A stretch of DNA of 64,000 nucleotides from Nymphaea colorata (lineage: Eukaryota > Streptophyta > Magnoliopsida > Nymphaeales > Nymphaeaceae): positions 7,576,972 through 7,640,971 of the forward strand of contig NC_045146.1 in assembly GCF_008831285.2 (NCBI RefSeq). Reading direction: 5' to 3'. Both the position numbers and the translations under genes were made by a program. The notes under the pieces were generated by a model, which was not told the DNA's origin, made no database searches, and worked only from the letters and a program-made list of their open reading frames with translations. Shown here in pieces: positions 46,172 through 58,917 of the stretch. How positions within the stretch are numbered: position 1 is the first letter of the stretch; each line of letters begins with the position of its first letter.

Positions 46172-48729
46172 ATGCTGGTGGTCGACCAGTCTGTATAATG
46201 TGGTGAAAAGAGAGCGTAATAAACTTCAAAACAAGTAATCATGTGAATAACTAGAAAAGATGCATGAATATAGCCTTTACACGTTAAATATCTCAGGAAA
46301 GGGACGCTATTGTTAGGGGAGAACAAATGTTAAACATTGTCAACATAAATTACTTATAGCAATATCTCCCGAAAGATATCCTTGTACAGCTAGTGCCTTG
46401 ACATTGACTATTGAATCAGAAAAAGAATTGAACATGAGACCAAGCAAAAGGAATGGTAAATACAGGTAGTAGCTGAAACTGGATTATCAAAAGAATACCT
46501 AGAAGCAATTTAAGGGCGAATGGCATAAAATCAGCTGTCTTAGTGAGATAATAGAGAATCTGGCTAAGAATACTTCATATACAGAAACTTATGCCCATGG
46601 AGAAAGGTAAAAAAATGGTGATTTGCTAGCAAATACAGATAGTTAGAAAGAACAACAAAAATTAACTAGCGGCAACATGCCATAGCACATCAGACTAAAT
46701 AAAAGCAGCTCAATTATTACACTACTTGATGGAAAAGGGGGTTCGTTGTTCTTCATTTAACAGATTCCATGGTAAAGGATGGAGAGATTGCTAGAATTCC
46801 CTCACAAAATATCAATGCTGAATAACGATAATAATGATGGTAATGTCAGAAAGCCATTTAATTATCAGCATTGTCTCCCTAAATGAGAACCCTGGATATA
46901 TCAGAAGCAGCAGGGAGCATCACCTGGAATATGGTGATATCATCAATAGGGTCCTTAAATAAATATGTTTTTCATGAAAAACCCCTCACAAGCAAACAAA
47001 CTTTTTTCCAAAACATTACAACACAATAGACGAAATTATAGTGACTCAATACATGAATGTCAAGTTGCACGATTGACAGAATAGGAACCATCATGTAATG
47101 GCATAACATAGACAATGAACTCGAGCAAGTTATGGTGCCATATTGTGATATACCATAAGTGAACCTGGAATGCATCATTGTCCCATCACAATGAGACTGA
47201 GTGACTTGCAATGGGTTTCACGTTTTAGTTCTTGGTCGATGAACTGCTAGATGAAGCACAATGGCAATAAGCTCTCAACAGTGAGAAATGGAAGCTGCCA
47301 GAACAGCAGCATGTGACTTCCTGGTAGCCGACAAGGCAGAGAAACCACAGCTGAAACCTAAACATGCCACTGAACTAGATAGTACCAACCATATTTTTCA
47401 CGAAATTAGGAGTTACCAAGAGTAGAAGAATAGTGCTTCATGTTTCATTTTCCAAATAGTTCACAAATCAGTATTGTAGAAAACATTAAGACTTATGACT
47501 GGAAAATACAAGATACATCAACTTCACATGAATTTCCTTCCTTTTTGTTGCATCAATGGCAAGGTACACCATCTTGCGCCACTAGTATTAGAAGGAGTAC
47601 CTACACAATATTGTCCTCCTTGGCATGTGTTAAACCTCTCGTAATTCTCTATAGCAGTTTATGAATTCATCCATGCTAGTTGATCTAAATTGAAATTGGT
47701 CAGATAATAAGACTTGAAGAATAGTTTATTTGATGAAAACAAGTTCTAGTAAATTGTTTTTGCCAAAAAGGACTTACTACAGAAAAAGGAAAGAGGAGGG
47801 GCCACAATTGAAATTAGGAATGTATGTTCCAAAAAACAATTAGGGAACTAAGTTTTCTAAACAAACTAAGAGTCTAGATTTCCAAAACAGTCAAGAAATT
47901 AGGTTACAAGGAAAAATGGGAAAGAAGGTGGGACATTCGTCCCACCTTTAAAAAGGGACAAGGAGGAGCAGCGAGCTCTATTTAGAATCCCATCCCAGAG
48001 AATGAGAGAGAGAGATGAAAATTGAAAATTTTATGCACCTATCCCTCTTCAACTCCTTCAACCTTTTCCCATACCTGAATTGTGTAGGCATTTGAAAAAG
48101 ATAGATATCCAGTCCAATGAAAAGAAAGAACGTATGTTGTCTTTCCCTTGGTCCCTGTTTTAGCAGCTCAGTTCACAGTTCAAAAGACAAATAGATAACA
48201 GCAAGTGTTTTCCCTTAGGTATCGAGTAGTTGAAGTAATGTAGAAAGCATCAAATAACATAACGTGCTTGACCATCTACCAAAAGCATCTTCAGATTCTT
48301 TCCAACAACCATGTGAACTAATTTTGCCCTTAGACAACAACAATCCTGTGTTCACGGCATAGAAGTCCTTAATTTAATGTCAGCATGAAACAACTGATCT
48401 TGTTCTTCAATTGAAGTATGCATGACAGCAAGAATTGATTTAAATCAAACAAGAATGTTAAGATAATCAAGCTTTTCAGGAAATTGTCAATAATGACAAG
48501 TACAACTATGGTAGAATGTCAGAAAGAACGCAACAAGTGGACGGCGAGATATAGAATAGATTTTGGAGTCCACTTTTTGTCTGCATTAAATGAAAACACT
48601 GCCTGCAGCACTAGGTTGACAAGAATTGAATGTCTTTAATTTAGATAAGAATGATTCCTATAAAAGTTGGCAAGCAAAGCAAGGAAAAAAAAGAAAAAAA
48701 AGGCAAAACTAGAAAAAGAATGAAACCCA
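46172..48729. other. Long stretch with no gene seen
   Basis: AT-rich. Scattered short open frames match nothing I know. Confidence 0.4.
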
Positions 48730-48737
48730 AAAGGTAC

Positions 48738-49065
48738 CTCTTCACCAGCTGAAGCTTGAAGAATCAGATCAGGAACAGTAGTTGAAGAGGAATGATGCCC
48801 CAGCTTGCTAAGTCCTCCTCAAGAGGTCTTCCCAGCTGGAAAGAAAGGATTACAAGAAACAGAATTAGAACAACTATCTTAGGAGAAAGAAAATTTAGTT
48901 AAAAAAAACTATCAAATATGACCCACTTGCTTCTCTGAGTTTTTCCAACTTTTCAAGCATCCAGCAATCTTTGCAAATCCACCAATATCAACATCCTGCT
49001 GATCAGTGTGACATTCATCTTCTGCCACCCTTCTTTCAAATACATACTTCTTGTTTTGAACCCTA
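48738..49065 (-). pseudogene. Unrecognised gene fragment, two putative exons
   Basis: Minus strand 48930-49065 reads without stops: KYVFERRVAEDECHTDQQDV, then DIGGFAKIAGCLKSWKN. A second piece at about 48738-48815 reads SKLGHHSSSTTVPDLILQAS and AGEE, then GTACC, a possible donor. The text looks like coding sequence, but I do not recognise the protein. Boundaries are estimates. Confidence 0.35.
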
Positions 49066-49190
49066 AAAGTTTTTCTTTCTCTCTCTTTAGAACCTCCTTA
49101 GTCTTTTTCTCTTTTCCCATCCCCATGTTTCCCACTTTCTCTATTAAGTGGAACTGCCTAGGCCTTAACTAGGTGCCACCTAGTCCCCGC

Positions 49191-49254
49191 CTAAGCCTCT
49201 TCATGGGATCTGCCACTTAAGTCTAAGCCTCTTCATGGGATCTGCCACTTAAGT
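49191..49254. repeat. 32-bp perfect tandem duplication
   Basis: CTAAGCCTCTTCATGGGATC plus TGCCACTTAAGT at 49191-49222 and again at 49223-49254. Confidence 0.95.
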
Positions 49255-50437
49255 CTGCCTTGCGCTTTTAACTGTGTAGATTTATGTGCAAAAATTAGGT
49301 TCAGCATGATTTTTTGAGCGCCCCTTCACACATTGCTGTATTCACAATTATAAACCATTGTAAATTGAATCACACAATGTTTCAAAGAAGATTAGACCTA
49401 CTACCATAGTATTTTCACCTTCTCCACACATACTTCGTTCCCTCCACTTTGACATGCCCCTAACAGCCCTAGCATAGGTTTCACCCTTAGCACTCTTGCC
49501 CGGCCATCCACCAAGCCCAACGACCTCTTCAACTTATTTCAAGTGCTCTCTCTCTCTCACCCTTTCTCATCCACTTCCAGCTTCTCCTTTTCTTTTTCTT
49601 CCATTATTTCTTTCTTCTTGTTTTTTTCAGTTTCTTCTTCTTTCAGCCATTTTTATTCATCTGGTTTTGTCTCATTCCTGTTGTAACAATTTGCCCTCCA
49701 GTTCCACACTTCTTCAGTCTTGGCAAGTATCTCTAACTTATATGACTTAATGTATTTTTCATGGATGCTTTATTTAAATTAAATACTATGAATAAATAAA
49801 ATTCTTGTACGTTCGTACTATTAACTTATTTTCCTGTTGTATGAACTTTGTCAAAGTTAGAGTACTTAATATTTTTTTTTTCTGGTTTCTGTTGCAACAT
49901 TCATTCATAACCACACACTATTTCCTTCAATCATTATTAATTTCGTTTTTGAAGTTAGATTAGAGCTAGAGGATTAAGCTTCATTGCACTTCTGATCCTA
50001 CACCTACAACTAAAAAATTCCTTACATGAAACACACCATAAGCATGTAAACATGAGCAATTTGAGCACCAGATGTACAAGCAGATTATATGCAAGCCCAA
50101 TGTTTCTTTGTTCCCTACTTCCGAAAAAAACCTAAGTCCCCCTCAAGACCCTGCTGTGCTCAATCTCTTTATGACCCTACTTTCTGAGAAAACCTAAGTC
50201 CCCCTTTGACACCCAGCTTTTCAAAAGATATTGACTTTCTTAGCCATCTTTCTTGCCATAACCTCCATGATAGGTGTGAAATTTATGTTTCAGCATGAGC
50301 CTTTTTCCTGGTGCTAAAGGCAGTATTTTAGACAATATTGTTCATTCATACCCCATCCCTGACTCTCTAAGTAGACCACAGATAAATTCAATGGCTTAGT
50401 ATTAAAAGTATTTATTTATGAAGGATTAAATTCTTTA
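49255..50437. other. Unassigned stretch
   Basis: No gene seen. Pyrimidine-rich around 49545-49640. Confidence 0.35.
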
Positions 50438-50590
50438 AACTGTTTATAGGCTTTCCAAAGGACATGCTTTTTCCATGAACATTAGAAACTAGGAGTACAT
50501 TACCTTATGTTAGCATGCAGTGTGAAAAGATCCCTCAAGTCTTCTGTAGAAGGAAGATTTGCCTGCAATATCTCACCTCCATCAGGAACG
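50438..50590 (-). pseudogene. RAD54: RAD54-like last-exon copy
   Basis: Matches 9864-10020. The exon at 50504-50562 (59 bp) codes ANLPSTEDLRDLFTLHANIR with acceptor TTGCAG and donor GTAATG. Unlike copy 1 it has GAAGAC in place of the TAAAAC stop, so its frame is intact. It stands alone, without neighbouring RAD54 exons. Confidence 0.82.
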
Positions 50591-51300
50591 AAATTAAAAC
50601 CAAGTTCTATTCTCTTACCGTCTCCCTGCTGGTGGATTAAGAGGAAGAAGACGAGAAGAGGATAAGGAGAGAGAGGTGACGAGAAGAGGACGAGGAGAGA
50701 CAAAAGGAAAGAAGTCGCCGAATGAAAGAGTCGCCGAAGAACTTACTTGGCTGTCAAGTTCTTCTTACTTCAATACCATGTAAGGAAAGTAGATATAAAT
50801 ATAAATGTATACCTTTTCACACCACGAACTCTCACAAGAGAGCACACACAAAGACAACTAGAAAATAATTTGTGCACTAAGGCACAAAAAATGTCATTAA
50901 ACCTCAAGACTAATGCTTCAAAGGAGCGTGATACAAATGAACCAAAATGGCTTTTTAAAGAGGCAGGTAGGAGGGCTTTAGGCAAATCTAGCCATTAGGG
51001 CTCTAACATCTCTTAGAAGAGAAAAAAGGAAAAAACAAAAATAATGGAAAACACAAAAAGAAAAGGAAAAGGAAAAAGAATGCAAATAAGAACAAAAAAT
51101 ACATTCACAACAGATAAATCATGAGTCATGACCCATTTTGGAAATTGTTATGAGACTGAGCCCCACATCCTTGTGTTTTCTCCTTCTTCCCATCTGTTGA
51201 AAAGTTCTGCTGTAATCTGACAGCCCCAACGCCTAGACTTTTAGACCTAGGAGCTAGCCCAACAACTAGATCCACCTTATCCTATCTTCTATTAGTGTGT
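50591..51300. other. Unassigned stretch
   Basis: No gene recognised. Confidence 0.35.
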
Positions 51301-51544
51301 GTTGCAGCCGTGAGGTTTGGAGCCTTGTCGTGAGATGTGGAGAGAGAGAGAGAGTAGCAGCCGTAATTGGAGAAAGAAAACACTTAATCAATTCACTAAC
51401 CCTAATCTCCATTATAAAGAGATTAGGGTAGAAAGGAGATTTACAGATGACATCAAACAGAAATAAATGAAATATTAAAGAGATCTTATAACTCTTTAAT
51501 ATTACAAACAGCCACCTAGAAACATAAAATCTTCTAATTCAACA
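51301..51544 (-). repeat. 3' LTR of copia D
   Basis: 244 bp with TG/CA ends, including an (AG)n tract near 51340 and the segment ATTAAAGAGATCTTATAACT. It adjoins CTCCCCCTC (PPT complement). Confidence 0.78.
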
Positions 51545-52006
51545 CTCCCCCTCAAGCTGGAGCATACATATTAAACATGCTCAGCTTATCATAATATCTA
51601 AAAAAATCACTAATAGGGAGAGCTTTGGTAAAGATATCTGCAGCTTGGTCTTTTGAAGGAACATGAATAGTGGCAATAGTTCCTCCTTGAACGAGATCCT
51701 GAATGTAAGGGCAAGTCCACTTCAATATGTTTAGTTATTTCATGGAAGACTGGATTGTTTGCAATGTATGTGGCCGCTTGATTGTCACAATACATCTCCA
51801 TGGGAAGCATAATAGACACACTTAGGCTAGATAGCATGGATCTAGCCCAAGTCATTTCCGCTACAGTTTGAGCCATAGCCCTGTATTTGGATTCTGCACT
51901 AGATCTTAACACCACATCTTCTTTTTTGCTTCTCCACAATATAAGGTTACCTCCAGTTCTAGGATCTTGCCTTTTGTGAACAAAAGGCCTTTGCCAGGAG
52001 ACGATT
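51545..52006 (-). pseudogene. Copia D RNase H remnant
   Basis: Minus strand: MWRSKKEDVVLRSSAESKYR, AMAQTVAEMTWARSMLS, MYCDNQAATYIANNPVFHEI and TKHIEVD, which are RNase H motifs. A frameshift follows IEVD, and the ADWAG region before it is lost near 51975. Confidence 0.82.
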
Positions 52007-52920
52007 TCAGATATTTGACCACATCAAAGCAGCATCCCAATGAACTTTTCTAGGTTTTTCCATAAATTGACTTAGCTTCCCCACTGCAAAACTAATGTCT
52101 GGTCTAGTCACAGTAACATAGAGGAGTTTTCCAATAAGGGATCTATATGATCGAGAGTCCACTAATTCTCCTTTGTCATCATGAAGATGTATGCATGGAT
52201 TCATAGGTAGATTAGCCGGTTTGTCTCCTAGCATCCCAGTGTCCTGCAATAAATCAAGAACATACTTCCGTTGAGAGAGAACATACTGAACATACTTCCA
52301 TTGAGAGAGAACGACACCATCCCTATTGTGAGCAACCTCTATTCCCAAGAAATAACGTAGTGGACCAAGATCTTTTATCACAAAGTGTTTTTGAAGAAAC
52401 AACTTTGCATCAGAAATTTCTTGATCGGAGTCGCTTGTCAGGATAATATGATCAACATAAGCCACTAGAATGGTTATACCCCTGGAAGTCTTCTTGATAA
52501 ACAGAGAATGATCAAGGGGAGATCTCGCAAAGCCACACTTTGAGACTACCTTAGAGAACTTGTGAAACCATGCACGAGGACTTTGCTTGAGTCCATAAAT
52601 AGCTTTCTTCAGTTTGCACACTTTTCCACACTCCCCCTGTCGTTCAAACCCTGGTGGTTGTTGCATATAGACAGTTTCATTAAGATCACCATACAAAAAG
52701 GTGTTTTTGACATCAAGCTGATACATATGCCAGTCATGGTGTACAACCACTGAAATGATAAGATGAATGGTTCCCAACGAGCAACTGGAGAGAATGTCCC
52801 AAAGAAATCTACCCCGTAAGTCCGCGTGTAGCCCTTAGCAACCAACCGAGCTTTGTATCGTTCCACAGAAGCATCAGAATTATATTTCACACAAAATGAG
52901 ATATAGGATGTAGAATACAT
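52007..52920 (-). pseudogene. Copia D reverse transcriptase
   Basis: Minus strand: [60 protein letters not shown] and ILVAYVDHIILTSDSDQEIS. The catalytic YVDD reads YVDH, so activity is lost. A 30-bp in-frame duplication (52259-52318) adds ten codons (KYVQYVLSQR/KYVLDLLQ). A frameshift lies near 52780, yet 256 codons (52007-52777) remain open. Confidence 0.87.
52259..52318. repeat. 30-bp tandem duplication in RT codons
   Basis: AACATACTTCCGTTGAGAGA at 52259 recurs with one change at 52289. The frame is kept. Confidence 0.9.
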
Positions 52921-54201
52921 TGTCGCTTGCCTTTGCGAAGAGCAATAGGTAAGCCTTGACAGGGATCAGACAGACTAAGGCTACTCACTTCAGATGAACT
53001 TACCTCCTGAGAAGTGGTTGGCGAAGGATCATGAGAAGGGTCCTGTCGACGTGTGTAGACCAACGGAGGATCACAAAACTTGTACACTACAGCCGGAGAG
53101 TCTTTAGAAGGAGACTCAAAAGGGAATGACTCCAAAGGGATAGGAGGAATAAGTAGTGGGTCTGATGACCGTGACATCTCAGTAGAGATAGGAGTGGAGC
53201 TATAATAAGGTTTAGACTCAAAGAACGTGACATTCGCACTGTGGGTCCAAGTATGTGAACAAAGCATGTGCAACCAAATACTTTGAGAGCCACGGGAAAC
53301 AATGGTCATTGTGGATGCACACCTTGTTGTCAATGGAGGAGAATGGTAAACAAATGGTCAAGTAACAGGCAGTGAAGATGACATCTCCCCAAAAGTATGC
53401 AGATAAATTATTATGAAGCATTAGGGAACAAGCCACATTTAAAAGTTGGCGATGTTTTCGCTCAGCTACTCCATTTTGTTGGGAGGGATGAGAACAAATA
53501 AACTGAGAGAAATGTCATTATCAGAGTAAAACTTCATTAAGGTAGATGCCTTGAACTCAAGAGCGTTATCAGTGCGAATGCTTTTAACAAGAATACCAAA
53601 TTGTTTCAATAATAAAGTTTTTGAGAGTACATACGACTTCAGACATTTCTTTCAAAAGGAAGACCCAAGTGACTCGAGAATAATCACCAATGACAAGGAA
53701 ATAACAAAATCTTGACCTACTAGTAACTTTGCTAGGACCCCACACATCAACATGAAGAAGATCAAATAGTCCACAATTGGACGGACTCAGACTCGATGAA
53801 GAACTGCTACGGGTGTGTTTGCCTAGTCGACAGGCTTTACACTAAAATGACTCTGGTACTACTGAAAGATGAGGAAGAAGGTGATGGAGCTTGGAGACAG
53901 ATGGATGACCAAGTCTGAGATGCCACTGGGAGGAGGAGGACAATGAGCTGATCGATGATGCTGCAATACCCATTGGATTCGAGAGAAAGTAGATGCCCCC
54001 TTTCTCATAGCCTTCACCAATCATCTTCCCAGTTTGCGAGTCCTGAAATGAACATACACCAGAGTCAAATGTAACACGACAATGTAAATCATTAATCAAT
54101 TGTCCAACCGATAACAGATTTGTGGGAAACTTAGGAGCATATAACACATTAGGAATAGTCTGAGAGATCTTGATATCTCCATAACCCATAATAGGTGACA
54201 A
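52887..54201 (-). pseudogene. Copia D integrase and GAG_pre-integrase
   Basis: Minus strand: SQTIPNVLYAPKFPTNLLSV, GQLINDLHCRVTF, GKMIGEGYEKGGIYFLSNP and WHLRLGHPSVSKLHHLLPHL (GAG_pre-integrase and zinc-binding start). The core pieces (LHVDVWGPSKVT near 53740, YSRVTWVFLLKEMS near 53660, AYFWGDVIFTACYL near 53400) are in different frames. A stop follows SVVPESF at 53842. Confidence 0.78.
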
Positions 54202-55360
54202 GTCTTACATGACATGTCTGAGGTAATGAGTGCAGGACAGAAGGTCTACTACAAAAGTGTCTCGATGCTCCTGAATCAATTATCCAAGTAGTACCTGTAT
54301 CATGTGGGACAGTATCAACAGACATAGCACTATCTATCATGACTGTAGAGGCCGATGGCTGGATAGATTTGTGTGCCAGGAAGTCTTCATACTCTGACTT
54401 GTTGATGCTCATAGTCACTGTCTCAGGGTGAGAAGAAGATAACGACCCATCTATCACTGATGATGCTGCTTGGGTAGATCCAATAGGAGACTGTAAAGAA
54501 TTCTTTCCCAGCTTAGATGCAACATTTCCTCTTAGGGGCGGAGCCACGGTAGGACGACCATGTTTATCCCAACATCTGTCTTTCAAATGCCCTATTTTTC
54601 CATAATAGGTACACTAAAAACTCCCCCGACCTCCTCCTGACCCATGACCCATGCCTCTCCGCTTAAATGAACTGCGTCCACGACCTCCTGAGGCTGCCAA
54701 GGCAGAAGCATGGATATCACTACAGGGTGGAGAGAGGGTCACAACAAGACGACTGAGTCTATTGTAGGCTTCAGCTAGGTCAGGGATCTCTGTTCCAGTC
54801 GACATCTGTGCCTTTGCTACTACATATTCAGAAGAGAGACCCTGCAGAAACATCGCAACCATGAACTGTTCACCATGGGTCTTATGGCATGTTGGACAAG
54901 GAGGACGTAATGCTTTAAGTCGTTCATAGATTGACTTGAGAGAAGCGAAATACTGAGGCAGACTCTGGTCACCCTGTTGCAAATTAAGTAATTCCTCCTC
55001 AAGCTGCAATATCTTGCTAACATTCTTGTCATTCGAGTAGGTTTGTTTCAAAAAATCGCACATGTGTTTGGCAGAGGTATAGAATGCAATAGTAGAAATA
55101 ATATGTGGTTGCATGCTATTCATGATCCAAGACATGACAATATTGTTATCTTCCTTCCACGAAATATATTTCCCACTCTTTTCCACAGGTTCATCTTCTT
55201 CGATAGCATGCTCCTTCCGATGTCCAATCACACAAATCGTAAACACACGAGACCAAATCTCGTAGTTGGATCCATCTAACTTTACAGTAGACCCATAGGA
55301 GAATAGATTTCCTCCGCTTTTAATCTCATGAGAAAAATCAGTTTTATGATTTTCAACCAT
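54149..55360 (-). pseudogene. Copia D gag and protease
   Basis: A 248-codon open frame from ATG 55360 codes UBN2-type gag: FSYGSTVKLDGSNYEIWSRV, KILQLEEELLNLQQGDQSLP and MVAMFLQGLSSEYVVAKAQM. A TAG near 54612 is followed by the zinc knuckle CTYYGKIGHLKDRC, whose second Cys is Tyr. Protease follows: TTWIIDSGASRHFCSR. A frameshift at about 54190 ends the frame. Confidence 0.85.
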
Positions 55361-55402
55361 CGCAAATCAGCCCACAAATGATCACCCACCACCAGCAAGC
55401 GA

Positions 55403-55403
<1 letters not shown>

Positions 55404-55435
<32 letters not shown>
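55404..55435. repeat. (AT)n microsatellite
   Basis: About 15 AT units just beyond the gag start of copia D. Confidence 0.9.
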
Positions 55436-55439
<4 letters not shown>

Positions 55440-55544
55440 AGACTGCGACTGATCAGCAATAACATATGTCCAACACCACATGGCAACGTTAGATGCAAAA
55501 ACACTTTTCCCAAACAGCTTCTGAACACTCCACAATAACAGAAT

Positions 55545-55780
55545 GCTGTCCAACTGTTCATAGCAACCCTACGGCAAAAAACAGCAACCTAACAATAGAG
55601 AAAATCCCACGATAGACTGCTGTCCAATACTCCCACGACAGATAAAATCCAGCAACACAAATAGAAGGCTGACAACACCAGCAATACAAATAGAAGAGTG
55701 CTGTCCAACAGCCCCACGACAAAGAAAATCCAGCAATCCAACGGCAAGAAAAAAAATTTCCACTGCTTGCACTGTCTTTA
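55545..55780. repeat. Degenerate minisatellite, about 75-80 bp period
   Basis: GCTGTCCAA starts at 55545, 55619 and 55700, each followed by C(C)CACGAC-like and AAAATCCAGCAA-like motifs. Three diverged units. Confidence 0.65.
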
Positions 55781-58700
55781 GCAACCAACAACTTATCTAT
55801 TTATGCATCTAACACTGCTGTACCATAGATTACTAATCATGAATAGCGACAGAAAAAAAACGTTCAACATAAACTACCATATACTCCCACCTAGCTGCGA
55901 TAAAAAAAATATATATTTAGACACCCATAGCTGGAGTCTATTCACGTAGATTTCATAGCGTGAATAGACTCCTCCACACGGTTCAGTTGTTGAAAGACAG
56001 TTAACTGGAACTGAACGTGTGTAGCAGGAGAAGGAGACGGAAGAGGGAGATGGAGAAGAAGATGGTGGAAGAGATAGCCTGAGGAGGAGAAGCCGACAGC
56101 AGTTTTCTTCACGTCGCCAGCCTGATTCACGCCCCAGCCACTGTTTTCTTCACGTAAGACCATAAAATGATCTAAAGAGAACTATATTGCCTCATATACT
56201 CACCAATTAGGACTATAGCAAAAGACGTCAAGTTGAACTTTGAAATGGCTTGTTATTTTCAAATTTTTGCTCACAGTGCATGTGTGCAGAAGACAAAACC
56301 TTCTTTTACCTGTCCTTTTACCTGTCCTGAAGTGCAGCAAAATTTCTTTTCAAAATAGTAGTTTTAAAAATTCTTGACGTCATGTGATATATTGCCTAGA
56401 TTGTTTTCCCTTTTCCATAAAAAAAAAAACGTTTATAAAACCAAGTGACCTATGGTTGGAAGTAGAGAAATGACTAGGATGGTTTTTGCAAACTAAACAT
56501 CACAAGCTCCCCCAATAAATATAGGTCTTTGTGATGGAAGGGTTCATAACAAGATGAATTCCTCATACTTCTCCTATTAAAAGGGTTCTCAAGAAGGTTT
56601 CTCCTACCCAACTAAAACACCACTTTCAAAGTTGAGGCGAAAGCTGAAGGTTGATAACATGAAAGGATGGATTCCATAGCCCATGACACATAATTTGTAG
56701 GTGTAACTTTGAGGAATGGTCCGAGGGAAAGGTACTATTTGCCTTCCATTTCATATAGAATAAACTAACTTAGATTATGGAAGAGATATAGCATACTAGA
56801 AATGAGAAACATGACAGTTCAATCCTCTCAACCTAATCAGCAGCAACAAGATTCAATGTACTTGCTGTAACATATACAACCGGTCTTCTAATTGCCACAA
56901 CAATTGGTACTGACACTGAACTTCAAATAAGTCAACAAATAATTCAGAATCAATCAGGAAAATTTATAGCAGCACACCATCTCATTTTTTTCTTTGAGAA
57001 AGAAGCTCCAACTTGATGAACAAAACAAATCACACATAGCCAAGCTATGATACCATGTGAACAAAATGAATATCTCACAAACAGGCAAATCTATCATAGT
57101 TCTGAATCACAAATTAGTTAAGAATCAATAAACAGAAAACAACATGAGCTGTTGGGATCTCCAACAGCTTGAAACATAGCCACTGCAGAGTCCTCGGCTC
57201 TTTACAGCTAAGATATTCAGCTCGGAAAGCAGATAATAAAAAATATAAAAGATTACAAAGACAAGAAAATAAAAAATAAGAGATTACACAAAGCAAAAAA
57301 AAAACATACTGCTGGCTTACTAACATAGATGTCATCTACAGTAAAAGATATTCAGTGTCTGGTAGCAATATTTGAAAATCATGTCCACTACAGCAAGCTT
57401 TTTCATCCACTTATGGCACAGATCAAGACTCGTTTAACCAATCCCTTGGCATTCCAGAAGAACTCATGTGAATGAATGCATACAGAAATACAAATATCAT
57501 AACTGGATTGGAAAACAATCGATGATCACATGATGATTACATACATATACGTTCACTCATTTTAACAACTACAAGAAAAAAATCAATTAAATAATTCTGC
57601 TTCTCCTTGGATGCCTCAAAGAATAACGTGAAAAAAAGGAAGTTAAAGAATTAAATTGCCTAAGAATACACTTATGAAAGCTAATAACAGACTTAACGTA
57701 TGAGTGAAATACAAAAAAGTGCTGTTGAAGATTAAAAATACAAAGTGTACATAGACACAAAAATTTCATCAAACAACTTGAGGACTAGCACATTGAAGAC
57801 AACAAATGAGTGAGAGAGACAGGAAAAGATAACATACAAGAGCTTCATAGGCCATGGCAGATGCAGAGCTTTGCCACAGAGAGAGAGAACAGGTTGACAT
57901 AGATGTTTCAGAAACAACCTCATATGAGAACACCCACCAGCGATTAGGCATGGAAGCCTGGAGCACCTTTCTTCCTCAGGTCAGGGCTGTAAATCAGAGA
58001 CAAAGAATGGGTATCTAAGCAGAGAAAGGCGTTTTGTGTCACCCATGGCCTACTCAGAACCTGGTGTGAGCGAGAGAAAGGGAGAGGGAGTGGAGAAAGA
58101 AGGTTTAGTGCATACCCTGAAGAAGAGTGGGAGCTCGGAGGGAGACGGATTGCATTGCAGTTGAAGAGGAAGGGAAGACGCAAGGGAAGAGCCTGCGGTT
58201 TTGAGTGAGCCTCATCATTGTGAAGAGGTATATTAAAGAACACCGCTAATGAACAACGGAAAGAGCAAAGAGATAAAGATCACCTTTTCCAGCCTAAGCC
58301 TCTCTCTCTCTCTCGTGAGTTTATACTATACTATGACGTTACAACCTATCTTTGCTCCACCAAGAATTGGTTCCTCCACCAAAAAAAAGTTGCCATAAAT
58401 TTAATTTCTGTTTAAGAAGCCATTATCATTATCCCATTAAAACAAATAAAGCCATTAATTGACACAAACACATAGATCTAACAGGATTTAATTAAAAGTA
58501 AAAGAAAAAAGACAGTTCACATTTTATAGTAAAATACATACAGCAAACTCAAAATGTTGGAGATAATCTAATGTGGCTTCTCCAAGTTTCACCTCAAAAA
58601 TGCAAAACAAGTAACCTCCGTACGGCCAGAAAATGGACTTTGAGAGTCTCCTTGATGGGTTTTGAAGCTATAATTAAACAAGTGCAACCCCTTGACAAGT

Positions 58701-58917
58701 ACCAAACCTTTGGCTTGATCAAAAGATCATTCACTATTGAAATTTTACCACATATGCGAAAAAGAAAGAGAGCTTCCCCTACTGAATTTTACAATAATTT
58801 TGGAAGATCCAACATTTCTCTAGATTTTGGTATTGATAGCAAAAACATGGAACAGTAGTAACTGAAATTTTGGCTATTCTAGGGAACCAGAATTGTGCAA
58901 AACGTTGATCACCTAGG
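55781..58917. other. Long stretch with no gene confirmed
   Basis: AT-rich. A pyrimidine-rich minus-strand block at 57950-58320 resembles a plant 5' leader. Around 57840-57960 the minus strand has an open piece (NRWWVFSYEVVSETSMSTCS) ending at a possible donor GTATGT. I do not recognise it. Confidence 0.35.

Larger units (their letters stand above)
51301..55360 (-). mobile_element. Copia retrotransposon D, 5' LTR not found
   Basis: The 3' LTR (51301-51544), PPT, RNase H, RT, integrase, protease and gag follow in minus-strand copia order. The LTR ends are TGTTGCAG and TTCAACA. After the gag start (ATG at 55360) I find neither a PBS nor a second LTR, only an (AT)n tract at about 55404-55435. 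It is the most decayed of the larger copies. The 3' end layout is the same as in A-C. Confidence 0.85.

Noticed and set aside
57046-57057. Possible primer binding site (complement TGGTATCATAGC)
   Set aside because: One mismatch to the usual site, and no LTR-like border or gag nearby. I could not tie it to copia D.
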